A DNA stretch of 64,000 bases from Microvirga terrestris (GTDB taxonomy: Bacteria; Pseudomonadota; Alphaproteobacteria; Rhizobiales; Beijerinckiaceae), in NCBI RefSeq assembly GCF_015694425.1, contig NZ_JADQDN010000001.1, positions 248,001 through 312,000 on the forward strand. Reading direction: 5' to 3'. The translations under genes and the position numbers were made by a program. The notes under the pieces were generated by a model. The model saw only the letters and a program-made list of their open reading frames with translations. It had not been told where the DNA came from and searched no databases. This document shows, one piece after another, positions 52,699 to 63,277 of the stretch (positions are counted from its first letter, which is position 1; each line of letters begins with the position of its first letter).

Positions 52699-53700
52699 TC
52701 AGTCGACCTTGGCACCGGATGCCTTAACGACCTTGGCCCACTTCTCGTGCTCGGCTCCGACATAGGCCATCAGTTCATCCGGGCTCATGGGTTTGATCTC
52801 GCCGCCGAGATCGGCAAAGCGCTTCTGCAGTTCCGGCGTTTCCAGCGCCTTGCGGACTTCCTGGTTCAACTTGTTCGTGATCTCCGGCGGAGTGCCCTTG
52901 GGAGCAAACAGCGCGAACCAACTCGTTGCCTCGAATTGGGGAAGGCCTGCTTCGGCAAGCGTCGGTTGGTCGGGGAGAGCCGGGGAGCGCTTCGACGACG
53001 TGACCGCCAGGGCTCGGAGATTCCCGGCGCGCACATGCTCGATCGAGGAGGGGAGGTTGTCGAACATCACGTCCACCTGCCCGCCGATCAGGTCGTTCAC
53101 CGCCGGCCCGCTGCCGCGATAGGGCACGTGAGGCATCTCGACGCCCGTCATCTGCTTGAAGAGCTCGCCTGAGAGATGGATCGAGGTGCCGTTGCCGGAT
53201 GAGGCCATGGTGAATTTGCCGGGTGTCGCCTTTGCCTCGGCGATGAATTCCTGCACGGTGGTGGCCTTCACCTTCTTGGGACTGACCACCATCAGGTTCG
53301 GCACGCCGGCCACATAGGCAACGGGTGCGAAATCGGTGAGCGCATCGTAGGGCATCTTGGCATAGAGGCTCGGATTGATGGCATGAGTGCCGACCGTGCC
53401 CATGACCAGCATGTAACCGTCCGGCTCTGCCTTCGCGACCGCATCAGCCCCGATATTGCCGCCGGCACCGCCACGGTTCTCGATGACGAACTGCTGGCCT
53501 AAGGACTGGGACAGCTTCTCGCCTACGAGCCGGGCGAAGATGTCCGTGGTGCCGCCCGGCGTGAAGGGCACGATGAGGCGGACTGGTCTGGTCGGATAAG
53601 CTGCCGGCTGGGCAAACGCCGCTCCCGAGACAAGGCAGGCTCCGGCTCCGAGCAGAAGGCCAAGCATGTATTGGCGTCTCGAGTAGGAAGAGGATGGCAT
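52699..53700 (-). CDS. Bug-family tripartite tricarboxylate-type substrate-binding protein
   Basis: This is a 333-residue periplasmic protein. The N-terminus (YSRRQYMLGLLLGAGACLVSG) is a twin-Arg-like signal with a Cys that could allow lipidation. The mature part follows the Bug pattern: PVRLIVPFTPGGTTDIFARL, NRGGAGGNIGADAV, SGNGTSIHLSGELFKQ and a C-terminal lobe. Bug proteins bind carboxylated compounds such as citrate or aromatic acids. No TctA/TctB partner is adjacent, as is common for this expanded family. Confidence 0.92.
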   Translation of the reverse strand: MPSSSYSRRQYMLGLLLGAGACLVSGAAFAQPAAYPTRPVRLIVPFTPGGTTDIFARLVGEKLSQSLGQQFVIENRGGAGGNIGADAVAKAEPDGYMLVMGTVGTHAINPSLYAKMPYDALTDFAPVAYVAGVPNLMVVSPKKVKATTVQEFIAEAKATPGKFTMASSGNGTSIHLSGELFKQMTGVEMPHVPYRGSGPAVNDLIGGQVDVMFDNLPSSIEHVRAGNLRALAVTSSKRSPALPDQPTLAEAGLPQFEATSWFALFAPKGTPPEITNKLNQEVRKALETPELQKRFADLGGEIKPMSPDELMAYVGAEHEKWAKVVKASGAKVD

Positions 53701-53980
53701 GGCGACTCCCTAGGGTTTAGTGTTGTTGACCGCTGGGATAATTTCCTGGGCGGTAGCCCCCATGTGAGCGCAACCGACGGCCCGGGGCAATGGGCCATAA
53801 AGGGCCGGCTTGAGGCTCCCTAGTGCCGGAAAAATTTTTCTGGATTTAGGGAACTATGATCCCTTGAAAAGTGTTACGCAGGGTCGAATTCCATCCGAAG
53901 ACGAACAAAGTAGCTTTTGGGACGTCGGCATATGGGGATCCAGGCGCGGGTAAGCCTGGAACAGCGTAACAGGGGGCCTT

Positions 53981-56900
53981 ATGTCACAAGTCGAAACCGC
54001 CATTTCGCAGCTTGATCCCAAGCTGCTGCTCAAAACCCTGCGCGCATTCCGGAGAGGCGACTTCTCCGTGCGCCTGCCATCGGATCTGACCGGCATCGAC
54101 GGCGAGATCGCCGAGGCCTTCAACGACATCGCTGACCTGAACAAGGGGCTGGCCCAGGAACTGGACCGGGTGGCCAAGGTCGTCGGCAAGGAAGGGCGGA
54201 TCGGCGAGCGCGGACGCCTTGCGGCAGCAACCGGTTGCTGGAACGAGTGCATCGACTCTGTCAATTCGATGATCGGCGATCTCGTCCAACCGACAACCGA
54301 GGTGGCCCGCGTGATCGGCGCGGTGGCCAAGGGCGATCTCAGCCAGACCATGCAGCTCGAGATTGAAGGCCGCCCCCTGCGCGGCGAATTCCTGCGCATC
54401 GGCAAGGTGGTCAACACCATGGTGGGCCAGCTGAGCTCGTTCGCGTCCGAGGTGACCCGTGTCGCGAAAGAGGTGGGCACCGAGGGCAAGCTTGGTGGTC
54501 AGGCGCAGGTGAAAGGCGTTGCCGGTACCTGGAAAGACCTGACCGACAACGTGAACATGATGGCAGCCAACCTCACCGGTCAGGTGCGTAACATCGCCGA
54601 GGTCACAACCGCGGTGGCAAACGGCAACCTCTCCAAGAAGATCACGGTTGACGTCAAGGGCGAGATGCTTGAGCTGAAGAACACCATCAACACCATGGTG
54701 GATCAGCTCAACTCCTTCGCCTCCGAAGTGACCCGCGTGGCGAAAGAGGTGGGCACGGAAGGCAAGCTCGGCGGGCAAGCACAGGTGAAGGGTGTCGGCG
54801 GCACCTGGAAGGACCTGACCGACAACGTGAACATGATGGCGGCGAACCTTACCGGCCAGGTGCGCGGCATCGCCGAGGTCGTGACTGCCGTCGCCGTCGG
54901 CAACCTTACGCGCAAGCTGACCGTGGATGCCAAGGGCGAGATTGCGGCGCTGGCGGACACCATCAACGGCATGATCGACACATTGGCCACCTTCGCCGAT
55001 CAGGTGACGAACGTGGCACGCGAGGTGGGTATCGAAGGCAAGCTCGGGGGCCAAGCGCTCGTGCCTGGCGCTGCCGGCCTGTGGCGCGACCTCACCGACA
55101 ATGTGAACATGATGGCGGCCAACCTCACCGGTCAGGTGCGTAACATCGCCGATGTGACCACGGCGGTTGCTAACGGTGACCTGTCGAAGAAGATCACCGT
55201 CGACGTCAAGGGCGAGATGCTGGAGCTGAAGAACACCATCAACACCATGGTGGACCAGCTGAACTCCTTCGCCTCCGAAGTGACCCGCGTGGCCCGCGAG
55301 GTGGGCACGGAGGGCAAGCTCGGCGGCCAGGCCCAGGTGAAGGGAGTCGGTGGTACGTGGAAGGACCTGACCGACAACGTGAACATGATGGCGGCGAACC
55401 TCACAGGCCAGGTGCGTAACATCGCGGACGTGACCACGGCGGTGGCGAACGGCGACCTCTCCAAGAAGATCACCGTCGATGTGCGTGGTGAGCTTCTCGA
55501 GCTGAAGAACACCATCAATACCATGGTGGACCAGCTCAACTCCTTTGCCTCCGAGGTCACCCGCGTTGCGAAAGAGGTGGGCACGGAAGGTAAGCTGGGA
55601 GGTCAGGCCCGCGTGGAAGGCGTCGGAGGCGTCTGGAAAGGCCTGACCGACAATGTGAATATGATGGCGGCCAACTTGACCGGCCAGGTGCGTAACATCG
55701 CCGATGTGACCACGGCGGTGGCGAACGGCGACCTCTCCAAGAAGATCACCGTCGATGTGCGTGGTGAGCTTCTCGAGCTGAAGAACACCATCAATACCAT
55801 GGTGGACCAGCTCAACTCCTTCGCCTCCGAGGTGACCCGCGTCGCGAAGGAAGTGGGCTCCGAGGGCAAGCTCGGTGGTCAGGCGCAGGTGAAAGGTGTC
55901 GGCGGCGTCTGGAAGGGCCTCACCGATAACGTGAACCTTATGGCGGCGAACCTCACCGGCCAGGTGCGCGGCATCGCCGAGGTCGTGACTGCGGTTGCAA
56001 CGGGCGACCTGTCGAAGAAGATTACCGTCGTGGTCGAAGGCGAGATGCTGGAGCTGAAATCGACCATCAACACGATGGTGGACCAGCTCAACTCCTTCGC
56101 CTCCGAGGTGACCCGCGTGGCCCGCGAGGTGGGCTCTGAGGGCAAACTCGGCGGCCAGGCCCAGGTGAAGGGCGTTGCCGGGACCTGGAAGGACCTGACC
56201 GACAACGTGAACATGATGGCGGCCAACCTCACCGGCCAGGTGCGTAACATCGCGGACGTGACCACGGCGGTCGCGAACGGTGACCTGTCCAAAAAGATCA
56301 CCGTCGACGTTAAAGGCGAGATGCTGGAGCTGAAGAACACCATCAACACCATGGTGGACCAGCTCAACTCCTTCGCCTCCGAGGTGACCCGCGTGGCCCG
56401 CGAGGTGGGCACGGAGGGCAAGCTCGGCGGCCAAGCACAAGTCCGGGGTGTCGGCGGTACCTGGAAGGACCTGACCGACAACGTGAACATGATGGCCGCC
56501 AACCTGACGGGTCAGGTGCGTAACATCGCGGACGTGACCACGGCGGTGGCGAACGGCAACCTCTCCAAGAAGATCACGGTCGACGTCAAGGGCGAGATGC
56601 TGGAGCTCAAGAACACCATCAATACCATGGTGGACCAGCTCAACTCCTTCGCCTCCGAGGTGACCCGCGTGGCGAAAGAGGTGGGCACGGAAGGAAAGCT
56701 CGGGGGCCAAGCCCGCGTGGAAGGCGTGTCGGGTCTCTGGCGCGATCTCACGGACAACGTTAACCAGCTCGCCGCCAACCTAACCAACCAGGTGCGAGCC
56801 ATCGCAGAAGTCGCTACGGCCGTGACGCGCGGCGACCTGACCCGGTCGATCACCGCGGAAGCCCTTGGCGAGCTTGCAGCGCTGAAGGACAACATCAACG

Positions 56901-59830
56901 AGATGATCCGCAACTTGCGCGATACGACGCTCAAGAATGCGGAGCAGGATTGGCTGAAGACCAACCTCGCCAAGTTCACCCGCATGCTGCAGGGCGAGCG
57001 CGATCTCGCCACCGTCTCCAACATGATCCTGTCGGAGATTGCCCCGCTGGTGAATGCGCAACAGGGCGTGTTCTACACGGTCGAGAACCGTGGCGAGGAA
57101 CCGAGTCTGGAACTCGTCGCTTCCTATGCCTTCACGGAGCGCAAGCATCTTGGAAACCGCTTCCGCCTGAGGGAGGGGCTCGTCGGCCAAGTCGCTTACG
57201 AGAAGAAGCGCATTCTTCTCACCAACGCACCGAACGATTACATCAAGATCGGTTCGGCGCTTGGCGAGGCCGCGCCGCTCAACATCATCGTCCTGCCGGT
57301 TCTGTTCGAGCAGGAGGTGAAGGCGGTGATCGAGCTGGCTTCGTTCAACCGCTTCTCCGAAACCCACCAGTCCTTCCTCGACCAGCTGACGGAATCGATC
57401 GGTATCGTTCTGAATACGATTGCGGCCAACATGCGCACGGAAGGTCTCCTGAAGCAGTCTCAGCTTCTGACCACCGAGCTGCAGAGCCAGCAGGAGGAGT
57501 TGCGGAACACCAACGATCGTCTCGAGCAGCAGGCAGCCACGTTGCGTCAGTCCGAGGAGCTTCTGCGCCAGCAGCAGGAGGTGCTCCAGAGGACTAACGA
57601 GGAGCTTGAGGACAAGGCGCGACTGCTTGAAATCCAGAAGCGGGAAGTGGAGACAAAGAACCAGGAGGTCTCCATTGCCAAGACCGCCCTTGAGGAAAAG
57701 GCCGAGCAGCTCTCCCTGACCTCGCGCTACAAATCGCAGTTCCTGGCCAATATGAGCCATGAGCTGAGGACGCCTCTCAACTCGCTCCTGATACTGTCCA
57801 AGCTTCTGACCGAAAACTCCGATGGCAACCTGACGGACAAGCAGAAGGAATTTGCCAAGACGATCCACGCGGCCGGTTCCGATCTCTTGTCGCTCATCAA
57901 CGACATTCTGGACCTGTCCAAGATCGAATCCGGAACGGTCAGCCTTGAGGTCTCCAACGTGGCCTTCAAGGATTTGGTCGAGAACATGGACCGAACCTTC
58001 CGCCAGGTGGCGGAGGAGAGGAAGCTCAATTTCCACGTCGAGGTCGATCCGAAGCTCCCGCTGGCTATCAGAACGGATTCGAAGCGCCTGCAGCAGGTAC
58101 TGCGCAATCTGTTGTCGAACGCCTTCAAGTTCACGGAACGTGGAGGCGTGACGCTTCAAATCGGTTCGGCCGAGGGCTCGCCGCTGCGGGCTGGAAGCCA
58201 ATGGATCGCCATGTCCGTAACAGATACCGGCATCGGCATTCCCGAGGAAAAACAACGGATCATCTTCGAGGCGTTCCAGCAGGCGGACGGGACCACGAGC
58301 CGCAAGTACGGTGGAACCGGTCTCGGCCTGTCGATCAGCCGTGAGATCGCGCGCCTCCTTGGCGGCGAGATCGTGGTGTCGAGCACGCCAGGAAGCGGCT
58401 CCACGTTCACGCTCTTCGTCCCCGTGGAGCCTCCTTCAAGTCATGGAGCGCTGAGCACGGCATCTGCAGCGCGAGCGATCGGCGACGGAGCGGGATCCTA
58501 CATGCCGTCCGAGGATACATCCGGAACGATGATCCGGCAGCCTTCCGCTGCCATGGCGCTTTCCGCGTCCCTCGATGATCGGCATGCGATCACGGTGGGC
58601 GACCGCATCGTGCTGATCATTGAGGACGATGCGATGTTTGCATCGGTGCTGCTGGAACTTGCGCGGGAGGAGGGCTTCAAGGGCCTTATCGCCATGGACG
58701 GCGCTTCGGCGCTTGCCTTGGCCCATCGCTACAAGCCCCATGCAATCACCCTCGACATCGGATTGCCCGACATGGACGGGTGGGCACTCCTCGACCTGCT
58801 GAAGCATGATCCGAGGACGAGGCACGTTCCCATTCATGTGATTTCGGTCGACGATCAGAAGAAGCGCGGCCTCAAGGCCGGCGCCTTCGGCTTCCTCGAG
58901 AAGCCTGTCGACCGAGAGGCTCTCATGGGGGCGCTCAACCGCACGAAGGAGTTCATCGATCGGCCGGTGAAGAAGCTTCTCCTCGTCGAGGACGACGACA
59001 ATCAGCGCATGAGCTTGTCCGAACTCATGAAGAACGAGCAGGTCGATGTCACTGCCGTCGGGACGGCCGAAGGCGCTCTGGAGGTCATCCAGGTGCGACC
59101 CTTCGATTGTGCCATCGTGGACCTCGGCCTTCCGGATCTGCCCGGCGCCGAACTGATCGAGCGTATTCGCAAGACCAACGGCGGTGAGGAACTGCCGATC
59201 GTCATCTACACCGGTCAGGATCTCACCAGGGAGGAAGAGCGTCGATTGCAGAACATTGCTGCAACGATCGTCGTCAAAGGCGAGGGCTCGTCCGAGCGGC
59301 TTCTCAATGACACGGCGCTGTTCCTCCACCGGGCGATCAGCGCCATTCCTGAGGATAAGCACATCATTGTCGAACATCGGGCCGATGGATCGCTCGATGG
59401 ACGCAAGGTGCTCATCATCGATGATGACATGCGCAACATCTTCTCGCTGACGAGCGCGCTCGAGCAACATGGGTTATCCGTGATCTTCGCGGAGAACGGT
59501 GCGGAAGGAATCGAGAAGCTTCAGGCCAATCCCGATATCGATGTTGCCCTGGTTGACATCATGATGCCGGGAATGGACGGCTACGAAACCATGCGCGAGA
59601 TCCGGAACATCCCGCAATACCGTGATCTGCCGCTTGTTGCCGTCACCGCCAAGGCCATGAAAGGCGATCGTGAGAAGTGTCTCGAAGCAGGTGCGACGGA
59701 TTATGTGTCGAAACCTGTGGATATCGATCAGCTTCTTGCCGTCCTGCGCGTTCAGTTGAGCCGGAGCACCTATATCCCTGAAGGGAAGGCCGCTCCCAAT
59801 GGCGCGGCAGGTGTCGGGTTGAACTCATGA
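53981..59830 (+). CDS. Giant cytoplasmic poly-HAMP hybrid histidine kinase with three receivers
   Basis: This is a 1949-residue soluble protein. An N-terminal HAMP-like region (1-164) leads into nine tandem 92-residue units (165-992), each carrying HAMP-type sequence ([30 protein letters not shown]). A GAF domain (about 1010-1150) and a coiled coil (1150-1245) follow. The kinase core has phospho-acceptor His1260 in [10 protein letters not shown], an ATP-binding domain with [10 protein letters not shown] and [10 protein letters not shown], and three receivers with Asp1592, Asp1714 and Asp1859. No membrane segment is seen. The layout recalls fungal group III (Nik1/Hik1) osmosensing kinases, though three receivers and GAF differ. 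ATG 53981 follows AGGGGG; ATGA couples it to the next kinase. Confidence 0.95.
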   Translation: MSQVETAISQLDPKLLLKTLRAFRRGDFSVRLPSDLTGIDGEIAEAFNDIADLNKGLAQELDRVAKVVGKEGRIGERGRLAAATGCWNECIDSVNSMIGDLVQPTTEVARVIGAVAKGDLSQTMQLEIEGRPLRGEFLRIGKVVNTMVGQLSSFASEVTRVAKEVGTEGKLGGQAQVKGVAGTWKDLTDNVNMMAANLTGQVRNIAEVTTAVANGNLSKKITVDVKGEMLELKNTINTMVDQLNSFASEVTRVAKEVGTEGKLGGQAQVKGVGGTWKDLTDNVNMMAANLTGQVRGIAEVVTAVAVGNLTRKLTVDAKGEIAALADTINGMIDTLATFADQVTNVAREVGIEGKLGGQALVPGAAGLWRDLTDNVNMMAANLTGQVRNIADVTTAVANGDLSKKITVDVKGEMLELKNTINTMVDQLNSFASEVTRVAREVGTEGKLGGQAQVKGVGGTWKDLTDNVNMMAANLTGQVRNIADVTTAVANGDLSKKITVDVRGELLELKNTINTMVDQLNSFASEVTRVAKEVGTEGKLGGQARVEGVGGVWKGLTDNVNMMAANLTGQVRNIADVTTAVANGDLSKKITVDVRGELLELKNTINTMVDQLNSFASEVTRVAKEVGSEGKLGGQAQVKGVGGVWKGLTDNVNLMAANLTGQVRGIAEVVTAVATGDLSKKITVVVEGEMLELKSTINTMVDQLNSFASEVTRVAREVGSEGKLGGQAQVKGVAGTWKDLTDNVNMMAANLTGQVRNIADVTTAVANGDLSKKITVDVKGEMLELKNTINTMVDQLNSFASEVTRVAREVGTEGKLGGQAQVRGVGGTWKDLTDNVNMMAANLTGQVRNIADVTTAVANGNLSKKITVDVKGEMLELKNTINTMVDQLNSFASEVTRVAKEVGTEGKLGGQARVEGVSGLWRDLTDNVNQLAANLTNQVRAIAEVATAVTRGDLTRSITAEALGELAALKDNINEMIRNLRDTTLKNAEQDWLKTNLAKFTRMLQGERDLATVSNMILSEIAPLVNAQQGVFYTVENRGEEPSLELVASYAFTERKHLGNRFRLREGLVGQVAYEKKRILLTNAPNDYIKIGSALGEAAPLNIIVLPVLFEQEVKAVIELASFNRFSETHQSFLDQLTESIGIVLNTIAANMRTEGLLKQSQLLTTELQSQQEELRNTNDRLEQQAATLRQSEELLRQQQEVLQRTNEELEDKARLLEIQKREVETKNQEVSIAKTALEEKAEQLSLTSRYKSQFLANMSHELRTPLNSLLILSKLLTENSDGNLTDKQKEFAKTIHAAGSDLLSLINDILDLSKIESGTVSLEVSNVAFKDLVENMDRTFRQVAEERKLNFHVEVDPKLPLAIRTDSKRLQQVLRNLLSNAFKFTERGGVTLQIGSAEGSPLRAGSQWIAMSVTDTGIGIPEEKQRIIFEAFQQADGTTSRKYGGTGLGLSISREIARLLGGEIVVSSTPGSGSTFTLFVPVEPPSSHGALSTASAARAIGDGAGSYMPSEDTSGTMIRQPSAAMALSASLDDRHAITVGDRIVLIIEDDAMFASVLLELAREEGFKGLIAMDGASALALAHRYKPHAITLDIGLPDMDGWALLDLLKHDPRTRHVPIHVISVDDQKKRGLKAGAFGFLEKPVDREALMGALNRTKEFIDRPVKKLLLVEDDDNQRMSLSELMKNEQVDVTAVGTAEGALEVIQVRPFDCAIVDLGLPDLPGAELIERIRKTNGGEELPIVIYTGQDLTREEERRLQNIAATIVVKGEGSSERLLNDTALFLHRAISAIPEDKHIIVEHRADGSLDGRKVLIIDDDMRNIFSLTSALEQHGLSVIFAENGAEGIEKLQANPDIDVALVDIMMPGMDGYETMREIRNIPQYRDLPLVAVTAKAMKGDREKCLEAGATDYVSKPVDIDQLLAVLRVQLSRSTYIPEGKAAPNGAAGVGLNS
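54473..56956 (+). repeat. Nine tandem 276-bp coding repeats (poly-HAMP array)
   Basis: The period is 276 bp (92 codons), nine copies, inside the hybrid kinase gene. Adjacent copies 4 and 5 share a 116-bp stretch that is identical by eye (55430-55545 and 55706-55821), including synonymous sites. Unit 2 and unit 9 are the most divergent. The reverse strand has long spurious frames because of this repetition. It is not a CRISPR array. Confidence 0.95.
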
Positions 59831-61935
59831 TCGAAGACGCTGGGCGGGTTGATGCGGGCCTGGGGGCGGATGAGTTTCATCTGGTCTCGGCCCGTCCTGT
59901 GACGGATCCCATCCTGGCCAAGATCCTAGTGGTCGATGACGACCCCAGGAATTTGATCGCCGTTGAAGAGGTGTTGCGATCTCCCGGTGTGGAGATCGTC
60001 ACCGCCGATTCAGGCGAGTCCGCTTTGCGTCGTGTTCTTCAAGACGACTTCGCGGCCATCCTTCTCGATGTGCAGATGCCCCGGATGGACGGTTATGAGG
60101 TTGCCAGCCTGATTCGAAACAGACCCCGCTCATCGCGGGTTCCGATCCTTTTCCTGACGGCCTTCAACAAAGACGACATGCATGTCTTCAAAGGGTACTC
60201 GGCAGGTGCAGTCGACTATGTCTTCAAACCTATCGAGCCCCTGATCCTCAAGTCGAAGGTGGATATCTTTGTCGATCTCTATCGCAAGACGGAGGAGATC
60301 CGCCGCCAGGCGGAGCAGGAGCGCCATCTCCTCATGGACAACCTGCGGGTCCGTAGCGAGAAGCTGAAGGCCGAGCAGGCCCTGCGGCGGCGCGAGGAGC
60401 ATCAGGCCATCGTTCTGCAGTCGCTGCCGATTGCGCTCTATACGGCGTCCGTCCAGAAAGATCACAGGCAGCTTCACTTCACCAACGAAAGCATCGAACG
60501 GATCAGCGGCTTTCGTCCAGAAGCCTTCCTTGAACGTTCAGACTTCTGGTCCTCCCGGATCAACGACGAGGATCGGGACAGGATCTTGAATGAACTCAAG
60601 CGATTAGAGGAAGAAGGGTTCGTCAGCCTCGAATATCGCTGGCTTTGCGCAGATGGCGTTGAGCGATACTTTCTCGATCAGACGGTTCTCATGCGGGATG
60701 ACGAAGGTCGCCCACGCGAGTTCTTTGGGATGTGGTTCGACATCACCGAGCGCAAGCAGATGGAGCAGAATCTGCTTCATGCCAGCAAGCTTGAGGCCGT
60801 TGGTCGCCTGACGGGTGGCATCGCTCACGATTTCAACAACATGCTGAGCGTCGTCATCGGGAATCTCGACCTTCTCAAGAAATCCATACAGGGCAATGAG
60901 AAGGCGGAGCGGCGGGTTCGAATGGCCATGGAGAGCGCGCAGCACTGCGCGGATCTCACCTATCGGCTCCTGACCTTCTCCCGCCGTCAGGCACTGCAGG
61001 TGTCGACGATCAACGTGATGAGCCTGATGCCGAGCCTCCTGGAGCTCATGCGCAGGACACTCGGTGAGAACATAAACGCCAGCGTCCGTGCAGATGACAA
61101 CATTTGGCCGATTCAGGTTGATCGGGCCCAGTTCGAAGCGGCTCTACTGAATCTTGCCGTGAATGCTCGAGACGCTATGCCGGATGGCGGCGATCTGACA
61201 ATCACCGTTGCAAACCAGACTGTAGAAGAAGGAAAGTCTCTTCCACGCGGTGATTACGTGGAAATTGCGGTTCAAGACACCGGGATCGGAATGCCGCCTG
61301 AAGTACTCGCGAAAGTCTTTGAGCCGTTCTTCACGACAAAGGAAAGTGGCAAGGGTACCGGTCTCGGTCTCAGCATGGTCTATGGCTTTGTTCAGCAATG
61401 TCACGGCCGCGTAGAAGTGGATAGTGCGCAAAATGTCGGGACGACAATCCGCATCTTCCTCCCTCGGTCATATGAGATCGCCGAAGATACCTCCAACAAT
61501 CACACGGGCGTTACCACGCCGTTCGGCGAGGGGCGAACTATCTTAGTGGTCGAGGACAATCCTGCAGTCCGTCAAGTCGCCACATCCACACTTCACTCTC
61601 TTGGCTTCACGGTACATGAGGCCGAGAACGGCGACGAGGCCGCCCGAATCCTGAAAAAAACGAGGGATATATCTCTCGTACTCTCCGACGTTCGAATGCC
61701 CGGGGATCTGAGTGGCGTTGATCTTGCCCGCCTCATCCAACAAGAGCACCCAGAGATTCAAGTTCTCCTGACAACCGGCTACTTCGATGGTGAAGAGACG
61801 CTCAACGATCTCAATCTTCTTTACAAGCCTTATCGTGCAACTGATTTGGCCGAGAAGATCCAGGATCTGATGAAGCTGCCAGAGATAGTCGAGTTAGAGA
61901 GTGTCACAGCGCGACCAGAGGCTGCAGTAGCGTAA
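59827..61935 (+). CDS. Hybrid sensor histidine kinase (receiver-PAS-kinase-receiver)
   Basis: This is a 702-residue soluble kinase. An N-terminal receiver (phospho-acceptor Asp81 in [12 protein letters not shown]) is followed by a coiled linker, a PAS domain (about 195-310, [14 protein letters not shown]), a HisKA domain with His334 in [10 protein letters not shown], and an ATPase domain with [14 protein letters not shown]-terminal receiver has Asp621 in LSDVRMPGD. The ATG overlaps the stop of the poly-HAMP kinase (ATGA), so the two are made together. The N-terminal receiver is a natural target for phosphotransfer from the upstream kinase. Confidence 0.95.
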   Translation: MIEDAGRVDAGLGADEFHLVSARPVTDPILAKILVVDDDPRNLIAVEEVLRSPGVEIVTADSGESALRRVLQDDFAAILLDVQMPRMDGYEVASLIRNRPRSSRVPILFLTAFNKDDMHVFKGYSAGAVDYVFKPIEPLILKSKVDIFVDLYRKTEEIRRQAEQERHLLMDNLRVRSEKLKAEQALRRREEHQAIVLQSLPIALYTASVQKDHRQLHFTNESIERISGFRPEAFLERSDFWSSRINDEDRDRILNELKRLEEEGFVSLEYRWLCADGVERYFLDQTVLMRDDEGRPREFFGMWFDITERKQMEQNLLHASKLEAVGRLTGGIAHDFNNMLSVVIGNLDLLKKSIQGNEKAERRVRMAMESAQHCADLTYRLLTFSRRQALQVSTINVMSLMPSLLELMRRTLGENINASVRADDNIWPIQVDRAQFEAALLNLAVNARDAMPDGGDLTITVANQTVEEGKSLPRGDYVEIAVQDTGIGMPPEVLAKVFEPFFTTKESGKGTGLGLSMVYGFVQQCHGRVEVDSAQNVGTTIRIFLPRSYEIAEDTSNNHTGVTTPFGEGRTILVVEDNPAVRQVATSTLHSLGFTVHEAENGDEAARILKKTRDISLVLSDVRMPGDLSGVDLARLIQQEHPEIQVLLTTGYFDGEETLNDLNLLYKPYRATDLAEKIQDLMKLPEIVELESVTARPEAAVA

Positions 61936-62054
61936 CTTCCTAAGTGCCTCTATGATGAAGGTCATTTCATCATTATGCCCTTAGCGATGTATTTCAGTTT
62001 CCAAGCTGTTCGAAGAACAAGATATCACTGCGGCACAGGCTGCCGCTAAGATGT

Positions 62055-62285
62055 TCAAGTAGTCGCGGTGAGTGTATCCCTGTCGCCTTGCCATGCGGTG
62101 TAGAAGTCGCCGGTACGGTCGAGAACGAACACCGTCGGGCAGTTAGATACGGCGGACCAGCAAGCCGATTCAACTGCGAATTTCAAAGCCTTGGCGCGGA
62201 AATAGAAGGAACCCAGATCTCTCCCAAACTGCGAAACAGTCCAGCGATTATGCTTGAACGCAACGCAGTACGCTCCGTGGGCCAT
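62055..62285 (-). CDS. Small protein of unknown function
   Basis: This is a 76-residue protein. ATG 62285 follows GGGAGG at 7-bp spacing, a strong ribosome binding site; the frame reaching 62315 is not needed. The sequence MAHGAYCVAFKHNRWTVSQF with AKALKFAVESACW and VFVLDRTGDFYTAWQ looks like a small alpha/beta protein that resembles DUF2188-type short proteins in layout. Function unknown. Confidence 0.75.
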   Translation of the reverse strand: MAHGAYCVAFKHNRWTVSQFGRDLGSFYFRAKALKFAVESACWSAVSNCPTVFVLDRTGDFYTAWQGDRDTLTATT

Positions 62286-62476
62286 CGGAATCCTCCCAAG
62301 TAGCTTATCTGGCAAATCACAGGGCAGTTGCTAACCATCCTGTAATGAGAATGCAACCGCCATTGGCGACTCATTTACGCATGAAAAGTTAAGTGTGAGT
62401 TTCGCCGGCTGGTGCTGAACGCTGGATCCGGGAAATTGCTCAATAGGCTCAAAACGGTTATCTCATAAGCGATGTC

Positions 62477-63253
62477 TCAGAGCGAGGCCGTCACTCCTCC
62501 ATCGACATAGATGATCTGCCCGTTGACGAAGTTTGAGGCATTCGAGGCGAGGAAGATTGCGGCTCCGACGAGGTCTTCCAGCTCACCCCAGCGGCGAGAG
62601 GGAGTTCGACCGATCAGCCATTCGGAGAAGGCCTTGTCCTCCACGAGCGCGCGGTTGAGTTCCGTCTTGAAATATCCAGGACCAAGGCCGTTGACCTGAA
62701 GTCCGTGCTTTCCCCAATCGATCGCCATGCCCTTGGTGAGCATCTTTACTGCTCCCTTGCTCGCCGCATAGGGAGCAATGGAGGGGCGCCCGAGCTCGCT
62801 CTGGACCGAGCAGATGTTGATGATCTTGCCTCGTCCGCGCGGGATCATGCATTTTGCAACGGCCTGCCCAACATGGAAGACGCTGTCGACATTTGTCTTC
62901 ATCAAGGCATGCCAGGCATCTTCCGGGTAATTTTCGAGCGGCGCTCGAAGCTGCATGCCGGCATTGTTGACTAGGATGTCGATGGGACCGACATTGTCCT
63001 CGATCCATTCAATGGCTGGCCTGACTGCACTGCTGTCGGTGACATCAAAGGCCATCTCATGTGCCGACAGGCCTTCCTGGCGGAGCCGCTCGGCAGCCAG
63101 TGCAAGTTTCGCCGGCTCGCGCCCGTTGAGAACAACCTTGGCTCCGGCTCCTGCAAGCCCATGGGCAAGGGCAAAGCCAATTCCCGCGCTCGATCCTGTC
63201 ACCAGAGCAACCCGTCCGGAGAGACCGAAGAGATTTACAACATTCATCATCAT
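62477..63253 (-). CDS. SDR-family dehydrogenase (gluconate 5-dehydrogenase-like)
   Basis: This is a 258-residue classical short-chain dehydrogenase. The Rossmann motif TGSSAGIG, the NNAG motif, the catalytic Ser in ICSVQSELG and YAASK are intact. The N-terminus NLFGLSGRVALVTGSSAGIG and the following LNGRE resemble gluconate 5-dehydrogenases (IdnO/Gno type), which act on sugar acids. Three ATG codons in a row precede it; the first is taken. It lies 24 bp downstream of an FAD-linked oxidase gene, so the two are likely one operon handling a hydroxy acid or sugar acid. Confidence 0.9.
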   Translation of the reverse strand: MMMNVVNLFGLSGRVALVTGSSAGIGFALAHGLAGAGAKVVLNGREPAKLALAAERLRQEGLSAHEMAFDVTDSSAVRPAIEWIEDNVGPIDILVNNAGMQLRAPLENYPEDAWHALMKTNVDSVFHVGQAVAKCMIPRGRGKIINICSVQSELGRPSIAPYAASKGAVKMLTKGMAIDWGKHGLQVNGLGPGYFKTELNRALVEDKAFSEWLIGRTPSRRWGELEDLVGAAIFLASNASNFVNGQIIYVDGGVTASL

Positions 63254-63277
63254 GCGCCTTCGTTCCGCCGGCTGCGC

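Noticed and set aside
53984-56710. 908-codon open frame on the minus strand
   Set aside because: It is the antisense image of the poly-HAMP repeats; its product is His/Val/Leu-rich repetition and the plus frame has clear domains.
54473-56956. Regular repeats considered as CRISPR
   Set aside because: The unit is 276 bp, has no spacer variation, and encodes HAMP sequence in frame.
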